NCBI RefSeq assembly: GCF_027913035.1
Contig: NZ_CP115775.1
Span: 2,688,501-2,752,500, forward strand
DNA: 64,000 nt
Reading direction: 5' to 3'
DNA from: Paracoccus albus
GTDB taxonomy: Bacteria > Pseudomonadota > Alphaproteobacteria > Rhodobacterales > Rhodobacteraceae
Positions 35,570 to 43,534 of the stretch are shown here, piece by piece. Made by a program: the position numbers and the translations under genes. Each line of letters opens with the position of its first letter. Position 1 is the stretch's first letter. The notes under the pieces were generated by a model that was given only the letters and a program-made list of their open reading frames with translations, was not told where the DNA came from and made no database searches.

Positions 35570-35588
35570 ACACAATCGTGAATTGTGT
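35570..35588. promoter_or_regulatory. Perfect inverted repeat, candidate operator
   Basis: ACACAAT-CGTGA-ATTGTGT, 7-bp arms with a 5-base centre, in the 248-bp AT-rich gap between the gntR-family gene and rnhB. Position and symmetry fit an autoregulatory operator of a dimeric regulator; the link to that regulator is inference. Confidence 0.45.
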
Positions 35589-35723
35589 TGATCGGCAAAG
35601 ACCTGTTCACTCTGACGAGGTTGCAGCTTCATTATTCCTCTGAAAAGTATTTCAAACTTATAATAAACTTCAAACAACCAAACCCGATAGTCCAGAAATT
35701 TCCTTCGGCGGAAATCAACCGAT

Positions 35724-36372
35724 ATGACCAGACCTGCAAAACCACCCGGCCCCGATTTCGCGTTCGAGCTTGACGCTAAGCGCGCAGGCGCGAAGCGCAT
35801 CGCCGGTGTAGATGAGGCAGGGCGCGGCCCCCTTGCCGGTCCGGTTACGGCAGCCGCCGTCACGCTGGATATGCGCAACCTGCCGGCCGGGCTGAACGAT
35901 TCGAAGAAACTTTCAGCGGCAGCGCGCGACCGCCTGGCGCATGAAATTCGCGATAGTGCCGACTGCTCGGTCGTCCATGTCTGGATAGAAGAAATCGACA
36001 GCCTCAATATCTACCATGCATCGCTTCTTGCGATGTGCCGCGCCCTTGCCGGCCTGCGCGAACAGGCTGATTTCGCGCTGATCGACGGCAACGCCATGCC
36101 AAGGGATCTGCCCATGCCCGGTCGCGCGGTGGTCAAGGGTGATGCGCTTTGCCTGTCGATAGCCGCCGCCTCGATCCTCGCAAAGACAGAGCGGGATCGC
36201 GTCATGGTGGATTTGGCGCAACACTATCCCGGTTATGGGTGGGACAGAAACGCCGGATATCCGACGCCGGAACACAAACGAGCTCTGATTGAATTGGGCG
36301 TCACCCCATATCATCGGCGTTCTTTTGCACCCGTACACAATATCTTGTGTAAACCCACAACTACAACCAATT

Positions 36373-36374
<2 letters not shown>
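35724..36374 (+). CDS. rnhB: Ribonuclease HII
   Basis: 216 aa. Cleaves RNA in RNA/DNA hybrids, including single ribonucleotides, in the cytosol. Catalytic motif RIAGVDEAGRGPLAGPV (Asp-Glu), then SKKLSAAARDRLAHEI, YHASLLAMCRALAGLR, VVKGDALCLSIAAASILAKT (second Asp region) and GYPTPEHKRALIELGVTPYH with RSFAPV. It is followed 89 bp later by ccrM, an order I recall from other alphaproteobacteria. Confidence 0.97.
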
Positions 36375-37576
<1,202 letters not shown>

Positions 37577-37637
37577 TCGCCTCAAAACCAGTTTCGCCAT
37601 GTCCGACAGCCTCGCTCGTTCGGCTCGGACAAACTTG

Positions 37638-37667
37638 CCCCGCTGTCTACGGATGGCGGGGTTTTTT
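37638..37667 (+). terminator. Rho-independent terminator of ccrM
   Basis: Stem CCCCGC/GCGGGG with a 12-base loop, then TTTTTT, 61 bp after the ccrM stop. A second hairpin just before it (about 37600-37630, GTCCG...CGGAC) may assist. Confidence 0.9.
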
Positions 37668-37723
37668 CGTTGCGCCCGTTTGTCTCATTGCGGCTTCGCG
37701 GATATGCGGCTAACGAAACCGTG

Positions 37724-38119
37724 ATGCTACGCAATGTGACCCGCAGCCTCCTGTTCTGGGCAATGATCCTGCCCCTGACGCTCGCGTCGATGATCGCGGC
37801 CGGCGTCATGCCGGTGCGCGCCGCGAATGGCACGATCATGATGGTCATCTGCGACACAACCGGTATGCGCGAGGTCGCGGTTGATGCCGTCACCTTGCAG
37901 CCGCTGAGCGATCAGAACCAGCAGGGCGACGAATCGGAAGAACACAAAACCTGTTCCTGGTCCGCGGCTCATCCGCATATCACGCTGCACCGGACAGCCA
38001 TATTGCCCGCGCCGGATACCCGCCTTGCCGTAACGATCACCTATCCCTCACGCTCGGCCCTGATCGCAGCACATAAGACCGGCCTGCCCCCGTCAACCGG
38101 ACCCCCCACCCGCCCCTGA
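37724..38119 (+). CDS. DUF2946-like small exported protein
   Basis: 131 aa from ATG 37724; an in-frame TTG at 37670 sits in the terminator and is unlikely. N-terminal transmembrane/signal segment (LLFWAMILPLTLASMIAAGV), then MMVICDTTGMREVAVDAV and, after an acidic stretch, EEHKTCSWSAAHPH with Cys and His that could bind metal. The pattern resembles DUF2946 proteins often found beside copper or iron uptake genes. It is followed after 37 bp by a PepSY membrane protein, which suggests a joint role in metal handling. Assignment is tentative. Confidence 0.6.
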   Translation: MLRNVTRSLLFWAMILPLTLASMIAAGVMPVRAANGTIMMVICDTTGMREVAVDAVTLQPLSDQNQQGDESEEHKTCSWSAAHPHITLHRTAILPAPDTRLAVTITYPSRSALIAAHKTGLPPSTGPPTRP

Positions 38120-38156
38120 ATCTTCGATCCAGAAACATTCAGACGGGAAAACAACC

Positions 38157-39539
38157 ATGACCGATATTTACAGCGGGGCATCGGCCTCGCCTGCGACCCC
38201 GCCTGGCGGCAGGGTCTCCGACCTTTATCGCGCCGTATGGCGTTGGCACTTCTATGCAGGACTTCTGATCCTGCCCTTCATGATCACACTATCCGTAACC
38301 GGTGCGATCTATTTGTTCCGCGACGAAATCGACACGCGCGTCCACGCCGATTTCATGCGCGTCACCCCCATCGAGGAACAAAGGCTCGCGCCCTCCGAAA
38401 TCATCGCCGCCGCGCTTGAGGCGCAGCCCGGAACGGCGGTCAAATACATCGACCCGCCCGCCCCCGACCGCTCGACCGAAATTACCGTGCAGCCGGAAAA
38501 TGGCGACCGCATGGCCGTCTATGTCAACCAATATGACGGCACCGTGCTGGAGGTTCGGCCAGACCGCAGCACCTTCGCCTTCACAGTGCGATACCTCCAC
38601 TCTTTCCGCTTCTTCGGCGCGACACCACGCAAGATCATCGAAATCGCGGGCGGCTTCTCGATCATATTGGTCGCGACCGGCATCTTCCTGTGGTGGCCAC
38701 GCGGCCAGAACGGCGGCGTGGTGACGGTGCGGGGCAAGCCTGCAAGGCGGGTGTTCTGGCGCGATCTACATGCGGTGACCGGCCTTTTCACCGGCGCATT
38801 CATCGTCTTTCTGACCATTACCGGAATGCCGTGGTCCTCTGTCTGGGGGACCAAGGTGAACGAATGGGCCAATGGCAGCAATTTCGGCTACCCATCCGGC
38901 CTGCGCATCGATGTGCCCATGTCGGAAGAGCATCTGGACCATGTCGCCAAGACCTCATGGACGCTGGAACAGGCGCGCATCCCCGAAACGATACCGCCCG
39001 AAACAGCGATGCCGCCGGTCGGCATTGACGCCGCGGTCGCGGCATTCGAAACGCTCGGCCTGCATCGCGGCTTTTCGGTCGCGCTGCCGAAAACAGCCGA
39101 AGGCGTCTATTCCGGCTCTGTCTATCCCGATGATCTCAGCCAGCAGCGCGTGGTGCATCTGGACCAGTATACCGGCAAGCCGCTGATCGACCTCAGCTAT
39201 GCCGATTACGGCCCCCTTGGCCGCTGGCTGGAATTCGGCATCAACACGCATATGGGCCAGACATTCGGCACCGCGAACCAGATCGTTCTTCTGCTCGCCT
39301 GCATCGGAATCGTCCTGCTCGCCGTCTCCGCCGCAGTCATGTGGTGGAAACGTCGCCCCGCCCGACGCCTTGGTGTGCCGCCACGACCGTCCGACCGGAA
39401 AGTCATGACCGGCTTACTGGTGATCCTCTGCCTTGGCGCGGCCCTGTTCCCACTGACCGGAATGGTTCTGCTGGCCATGATCGCGCTCGACCTGATGGCG
39501 CAGCAGATTGGTCGCCGACGCCGCGCTCAATCGGCCTGA
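38157..39539 (+). CDS. PepSY-associated transmembrane domain protein
   Basis: 460 aa. Polytopic: first helix LLILPFMITLSVTGAIYLFR, then a periplasmic PepSY region, and further helices IIEIAGGFSIILVATGIFLW, DLHAVTGLFTGAFIVFLTIT, NQIVLLLACIGIVLLAVSAA and a C-terminal pair. Conserved features are VWRWHFYAGLL, the motif WWPRGQ and RVFWRDLHAVTG with histidines that may bind heme, as in PiuB/FegB-like ferric-siderophore reductases. Family members are often iron-regulated. With the DUF2946-like gene upstream it probably reduces or processes metal complexes at the inner membrane. Confidence 0.9.
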   Translation: MTDIYSGASASPATPPGGRVSDLYRAVWRWHFYAGLLILPFMITLSVTGAIYLFRDEIDTRVHADFMRVTPIEEQRLAPSEIIAAALEAQPGTAVKYIDPPAPDRSTEITVQPENGDRMAVYVNQYDGTVLEVRPDRSTFAFTVRYLHSFRFFGATPRKIIEIAGGFSIILVATGIFLWWPRGQNGGVVTVRGKPARRVFWRDLHAVTGLFTGAFIVFLTITGMPWSSVWGTKVNEWANGSNFGYPSGLRIDVPMSEEHLDHVAKTSWTLEQARIPETIPPETAMPPVGIDAAVAAFETLGLHRGFSVALPKTAEGVYSGSVYPDDLSQQRVVHLDQYTGKPLIDLSYADYGPLGRWLEFGINTHMGQTFGTANQIVLLLACIGIVLLAVSAAVMWWKRRPARRLGVPPRPSDRKVMTGLLVILCLGAALFPLTGMVLLAMIALDLMAQQIGRRRRAQSA

Positions 39540-39552
39540 CGCTGACCTTGCA

Positions 39553-39579
39553 CCGCCGGTCGGGCGTTCTGACCGGCGG
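39553..39579. terminator. Strong hairpin between convergent genes
   Basis: Perfect 9-bp stem CCGCCGGTC/GACCGGCGG 13 bp after the PepSY gene. No T-run follows. Probably ends the PepSY transcript or protects its 3' end. Confidence 0.5.
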
Positions 39580-39666
39580 GGCCTCGCACTACCGGCGCGG
39601 CAGCATAAACGTATATACGGATTATATACAGGTCATGGACGGAATAATGACGCGACAAATACGCCG

Positions 39667-40791
39667 TCAAAGCGCCTTCGGCGGCATCGGCAATGTCCCG
39701 AGATTATAGTCCGACCAGTCCTCGATATCGGGATAAAACTGCCGCCGCCACGCCCTGACCCGCGGGTTCATCCTGCGCCGCCAAAGCGGCGGGATCATCG
39801 CCAGAAAGGTCATCGCCGGATAGCCGAAAGGAAGCTGCGGCGCCTCGTCCTCACCATAAGTTTGCAGCAGGGGAAACCGCCTGTCAGGCTTGTAATGATG
39901 GTCCGAATGCCGCTGCAGATTGATCAGCAGCCAGTTCGACGCAGTATGAGAGGCATTCCAGCTGTGCCGGGGCAGGACATGCTCATATTTCCCGTTTCCA
40001 AGGTGCCGCCTGCTGAGCCCGTAATGCTCGACATAGTTGGTCAGCTCCAGCTGCCAGATCGCGACAAAGGCCTGCCAGACAAACAGCAAAAGCCCCTGCC
40101 ATCCACCCAGAAGAAGGGCGAGAACCAACATGGCCAACTGTAAAAAACCGTATCTCCAGAATGGGTTACGCCGACTGGTCACGGGCAGATCACGCCGCGC
40201 CAGCATGTTCTGTTCCGCCCGCCACGCACTCTTGGGCCCTTCGCGCAGAACGCGCCAGAAAAAGCGGTGAAACCCTTCATTATAACGTGCCGAAACAGCA
40301 TCCCGCGGCGTTCCCACCCAAGAATGATGCACCAGAAGATGCTCGGTCCTGAAATGGGAATACAGCGTCGAAGCCAACAGCACATCACCCAGGAACCGCT
40401 CCCATGCCGGACGCTGATGCAGCAGTTCATGGGCATAAACCATCCCTATAGTTCCACTCGCAACGCCCAGCCCGAAAAACAGCCCCAGCTTCTCCCACCC
40501 CGACAGAGCGGAATGCGCCGAATACCAGATCAGTCCAAAAATCAGGCAAACCTGAACCGGCGCCCAGATCACAGTAATCGCACGATACCAGAACAAGGAC
40601 GCATCCGGCGTCTCCGGATCAGCATTGTCACGGTTCAGTCCCAGCACCAGGTCCAGCCCGGTCACCAGATACCAGGCATAACCCGGCATCAAAACCCACC
40701 ACCAGGAACCCAGTACAGCCGCCAGAACCGCCAGCGGCACAAGACCAAGCGACATCCAGAAGGGCAGTGCATTAAGAATTGAGATCCTCAT
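39667..40791 (-). CDS. alkB: AlkB-type membrane non-heme diiron hydroxylase (alkane 1-monooxygenase family)
   Basis: 374 aa integral membrane enzyme with about six helices. The diiron histidine boxes are visible: YAHELLHQ (box 1), HLLVHHSWVG (box 2), NYVEHYGLSRR (the HYG box) and LQRHSDHHYKPDRR (box 3). It should hydroxylate the terminal carbon of alkanes or related chains using electrons from rubredoxin. Rubredoxin, its reductase and an alkS-like regulator are absent, so partners lie elsewhere. Alternatives are fatty-acid or other hydrophobic substrates. The gene stands alone on the minus strand between PepSY and ilvE. Confidence 0.92.
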   Translation of the reverse strand: MRISILNALPFWMSLGLVPLAVLAAVLGSWWWVLMPGYAWYLVTGLDLVLGLNRDNADPETPDASLFWYRAITVIWAPVQVCLIFGLIWYSAHSALSGWEKLGLFFGLGVASGTIGMVYAHELLHQRPAWERFLGDVLLASTLYSHFRTEHLLVHHSWVGTPRDAVSARYNEGFHRFFWRVLREGPKSAWRAEQNMLARRDLPVTSRRNPFWRYGFLQLAMLVLALLLGGWQGLLLFVWQAFVAIWQLELTNYVEHYGLSRRHLGNGKYEHVLPRHSWNASHTASNWLLINLQRHSDHHYKPDRRFPLLQTYGEDEAPQLPFGYPAMTFLAMIPPLWRRRMNPRVRAWRRQFYPDIEDWSDYNLGTLPMPPKAL

Positions 40792-40849
40792 GCCCGCCTT
40801 ATAACGCCCTTTGACGCACCGACAAACGGCAAACCAAGGCCCATAGCCA

Positions 40850-40899
40850 GTCTTTGGTGTGGAAATACCTCGGGGTCCGGGGCAGCGCCCCGGTCCGGC
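40850..40899 (+). repeat. Intergenic palindromic repeat, copy 1
   Basis: Begins GTCTTTGGTG, then GAAATACCTCGG, then a stem CCGGGGC/GCCCCGG. The same element in inverse orientation lies at 43165-43212. Together they form a REP-like family located between genes. Confidence 0.75.
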
Positions 40900-40919
40900 A
40901 TCCGGGCCAGATCAATCGG

Positions 40920-41789
40920 TCAGCTTCGCACCAGTCGCTCATAAGCCTCGGCAATTTCGCGGGTGATAGGCCCGATCGGAAAATCTAGATCACCGATCTT
41001 GGCAACCGGCGTGACTTCGGCCGCCGTGCCGGTCAGCCAGCATTCGCTGAAACCCGTCAATTCCTCGGGCCGGATGCGGCGCTCATGCACGGTCATCCCT
41101 CTGTCCCGCGCCATTTCGATCACCGTCTGCCGGGTGATCCCGTTCAGGAAGCGATCCGCCAAAGGTGTGTGAATCTCGCCGTTCTGTACGAAGAAGATAT
41201 TCGCACCCGTCGCCTCTGCGACATAACCTTCCCAGTCATAGAAGAGAGCGTCAGAGCAGCCCTTGGCCTCGGCCGCGTGCTTGGACATCGTACAGATCAT
41301 ATACAGTCCGGCCGCTTTGGCAGCAGCCGGGATCGTCTCCGGATCCGGGCGTTTCCATGTGCTGATATCCAGCTTTGCGCCTTGCCATTTCGCGTCACCG
41401 TAATAGCTGCCCCACTCCCAGCCGGCGATGGCCACGCTTACCGGGTTTCTGGCAGCGGACACGCCGATATCCGGCCCCGATGCCCGCCACGCAATTGCGC
41501 GGATATAAGCATCCTGCAATCCGTTCTCTGTCAGAACCGCTTCTTTCGCAGCATCCAGTTCTTCCGCCGACCATGGCAGTGGCATGTCCAGCAAACGCCC
41601 GGATTCGATCAGTCGCAAGGAATGTTCGTGGCCTTTGAAAATCTTGCCGCTGTAAGAACGCTCCCCCTCGAACACGGAAGAGGCGTAGTGCAAACCGTGG
41701 GTCAGGATGTGCACATTGGCGTCACGCCAATCCACCATTGCGCCATCCATCCAGATCTTTCCGTCGCGATCATCGTAACCTCGACTCAT
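40920..41789 (-). CDS. ilvE: Branched-chain amino acid aminotransferase
   Basis: 289 aa fold-type IV PLP enzyme catalysing the last step of valine, leucine and isoleucine synthesis. Motifs: KIWMDGAMVDWRDANVHILT, HGLHYASSVFEGERSY, YIRAIAWRASGPDIGV, SKHAAEAKGCSDALFYDWEG (with the PLP lysine region), EATGANIFFVQNGEIHTPLA, DRFLNGITRQTVIEMARDRG and ECWLTGTAAEVTPVAKIGDL. Divergent from petP with a 147-bp gap. Confidence 0.96.
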   Translation of the reverse strand: MSRGYDDRDGKIWMDGAMVDWRDANVHILTHGLHYASSVFEGERSYSGKIFKGHEHSLRLIESGRLLDMPLPWSAEELDAAKEAVLTENGLQDAYIRAIAWRASGPDIGVSAARNPVSVAIAGWEWGSYYGDAKWQGAKLDISTWKRPDPETIPAAAKAAGLYMICTMSKHAAEAKGCSDALFYDWEGYVAEATGANIFFVQNGEIHTPLADRFLNGITRQTVIEMARDRGMTVHERRIRPEELTGFSECWLTGTAAEVTPVAKIGDLDFPIGPITREIAEAYERLVRS

Positions 41790-41888
41790 TGCCGCCCCGC
41801 CCTTGTATTCATATAAATTTCATCTATCGCGCGACAAACGATCCATTGTTACGCATTTGCGGCAATTTGCTACTGTTTGCTTCTTGGA

Positions 41889-41907
41889 AAGTCAACAAGG
41901 CTGACTT
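41889..41907. promoter_or_regulatory. Inverted repeat upstream of petP, candidate MarR operator
   Basis: Perfect AAGTCA-N7-TGACTT, ending 29 bp before the petP start. Position and symmetry fit a dimeric winged-helix operator, probably for PetP itself. Confidence 0.5.
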
Positions 41908-41936
41908 AAACTGGATCATCCAGAAGTGAGGGCGGA

Positions 41937-42461
41937 ATGAAAGAAGCGGCAATCAAACCAGTCGGCGGACAGGGCGCGGAAAACCTTCTTTTTCTGACCG
42001 ATGAGCAGATCAGGGGCGGGATCGAGGCTTTCTTTTTTGCCTATCGCGCATTTACCTCTGATCCTGATGAGATTCTGGAAGGTATGGATTACGGGCGCGC
42101 GCATCATCGCGCCTTGCATTTCGTCGCCCGCAAACCGGGACTGACCGTGTCCTCGCTGCTGGATATTCTGGGCGTAACCAAGCAGTCACTGAATCGCGTG
42201 CTACGTACTTTGTTGAAAGACGGGCTGGTCGAATCGCAGATTGGCACGCGCGACAGGCGCGAACGCCTGCTTTTCCTGACCGATGCCGGGATCGATCTTG
42301 AACGCCGCCTGTCAGAGGCGCAGCGTGCCCGCGTCCGTGCAGCCTACCGTGCCGCCGGGCCACAGGCGGTTGCCGGGTTCCGCACGGTTCTGGAAGCAAT
42401 GATGGATGAAGCGGGCGCACGCCAGTTCCAGGAGATGCGGCGGGCCGAGGCCGCGGAATGA
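41937..42461 (+). CDS. petP: PetP-like MarR-family regulator
   Basis: 174 aa. Winged helix: GRAHHRALHFVARKPGLTVS, LLDILGVTKQSLNRVLRTLL and a wing KDGLVESQIGTRDRRERLLF. It is followed with an ATGA overlap by an OmpR-type response regulator. This MarR/OmpR pair is the petP-petR arrangement known from Rhodobacter capsulatus, where petR is needed for photosynthetic and respiratory growth. Start has GAGG 5 bases upstream. In contrast to R. capsulatus, the cytochrome bc1 genes are not adjacent here. Confidence 0.85.
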   Translation: MKEAAIKPVGGQGAENLLFLTDEQIRGGIEAFFFAYRAFTSDPDEILEGMDYGRAHHRALHFVARKPGLTVSSLLDILGVTKQSLNRVLRTLLKDGLVESQIGTRDRRERLLFLTDAGIDLERRLSEAQRARVRAAYRAAGPQAVAGFRTVLEAMMDEAGARQFQEMRRAEAAE

Positions 42462-43159
42462 CCGAGGCGGCGCATATCCTCGTCGTCGATGACGATGAGC
42501 GCATCCGCAGCCTGCTGCGCAGGTTTCTTGTCAAAAACGGCTACCTTGTCTCTATGGCCACAGATGCGAAACACGCCCGCAAGCTGCTTCGCGGGCTGGA
42601 ATTCGACCTGATCGTGCTGGACGTGATGATGCCCGGTGAAGACGGCATCAGCCTGACGCGCGAATTGCGCCAACGCATCGCAACGCCGATCCTGCTGCTG
42701 ACCGCGCGCGGCGACACCGAAGACCGCATCACCGGGCTGGAGGCCGGCGCCGACGATTACCTGCCCAAGCCGTTCGAACCACGCGAATTGTTGCTGCGCA
42801 TGTCCGCGATCCTGCGTCGCGTGCCGCAGGCGCAACCTGCGGGCCCGAAGTTCATGACGCTTGGTCCCTTGCGCTACGATACGGAGCGTGGGCAGCTGTT
42901 CGAAGGAGACAGCCATATCCACCTGACCGGCACCGAGGCTGCTTTGCTGCGCCGATTGGCGGAAACGCCGGGGGAAGCGGTCAGCCGCGTTGATCTGACG
43001 CAGGATCTGGGTCGCGGCCCCTCGGATGAGGGTGACAGTTCCGACCGTGCCATAGATGTGCAGATCACGCGACTGCGCCGCAAGATAGAGCCGGACCCGA
43101 AAGAGCCGCGCTATCTGCAAACCGTGCGCGGGGCGGGCTATATGCTGATGCCTGACTGA
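42458..43159 (+). CDS. petR: PetR-like OmpR-family response regulator
   Basis: 233 aa. Receiver domain: acidic pocket ILVVDDDERIRSLLRR, phosphoacceptor Asp55 in FDLIVLDVMMPGEDG, and ILLLTARGDTEDRI and YLPKPFEPRELLLR (Thr, Lys). C-terminal winged helix: GTEAALLRRLAETPGEAVSR, SSDRAIDVQITRLRRKIEPD and RYLQTVRGAGYMLM. No histidine kinase is adjacent. Coupled to petP by ATGA. In R. capsulatus PetR is essential for respiration; target genes here are unknown. Confidence 0.9.
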   Translation: MTEAAHILVVDDDERIRSLLRRFLVKNGYLVSMATDAKHARKLLRGLEFDLIVLDVMMPGEDGISLTRELRQRIATPILLLTARGDTEDRITGLEAGADDYLPKPFEPRELLLRMSAILRRVPQAQPAGPKFMTLGPLRYDTERGQLFEGDSHIHLTGTEAALLRRLAETPGEAVSRVDLTQDLGRGPSDEGDSSDRAIDVQITRLRRKIEPDPKEPRYLQTVRGAGYMLMPD

Positions 43160-43164
43160 AGTGT

Positions 43165-43212
43165 CGCGGGGGCGCTGCCCCCGCACCGCCGAGGTATTTC
43201 AGCACCAAAGAC
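43165..43212 (-). repeat. Intergenic palindromic repeat, copy 2
   Basis: Read on the minus strand it begins GTCTTTGGTG, then GAAATACCTCGG, then GCGGGGGC/GCCCCCGC. It matches copy 1 at 40850-40899 and fills the gap between the petR and DUF1992 stops, where its stem could act as a terminator. Confidence 0.75.
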
Positions 43213-43213
43213 A

Positions 43214-43534
43214 TCAATCGCGCGCGGCGCGGCGGGCGTCCGTCGCGATATTGGCGCGCAGTTCCAGCAGGGCGATATGGCGCTGAAGGGCCTTACGCTC
43301 TGCCGGGTCTTCGATTTGGTCCAGGACAGCGCGCTTTGCCTCGACATCCTTGCGGATGCGGAATTCTTCGGGAACGAAACCGCCATCGGACATCATGCGA
43401 TGCAGCACATCCTCGGCCCGTTCGCGCAGGCGGGCACGATCGAGCGGTTTCCCCTCGCCCGTGAGGCCGCGAAGTTCACCCTTCGCTTCGGCCTCATCCA
43501 TGCGTCGTTGGGCAATCCGGTCGAACCAGTGCAT
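43214..43534 (-). CDS. DUF1992 (DnaJ-homologue C-terminal-like) protein
   Basis: 106 aa. The family pattern is clear: DRIAQRRMDEAEAKGELRGL, TGEGKPLDRARLRERAEDVL, HRMMSDGGFVPEEFRIRKDV. This domain, first noted in DnaJC28-like proteins, has no settled function in bacteria. It begins at a one-base TAATG overlap with the valS stop, so it is cotranscribed with valS. Helical and highly charged, probably cytosolic. Confidence 0.9.
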   Translation of the reverse strand: MHWFDRIAQRRMDEAEAKGELRGLTGEGKPLDRARLRERAEDVLHRMMSDGGFVPEEFRIRKDVEAKRAVLDQIEDPAERKALQRHIALLELRANIATDARRAARD

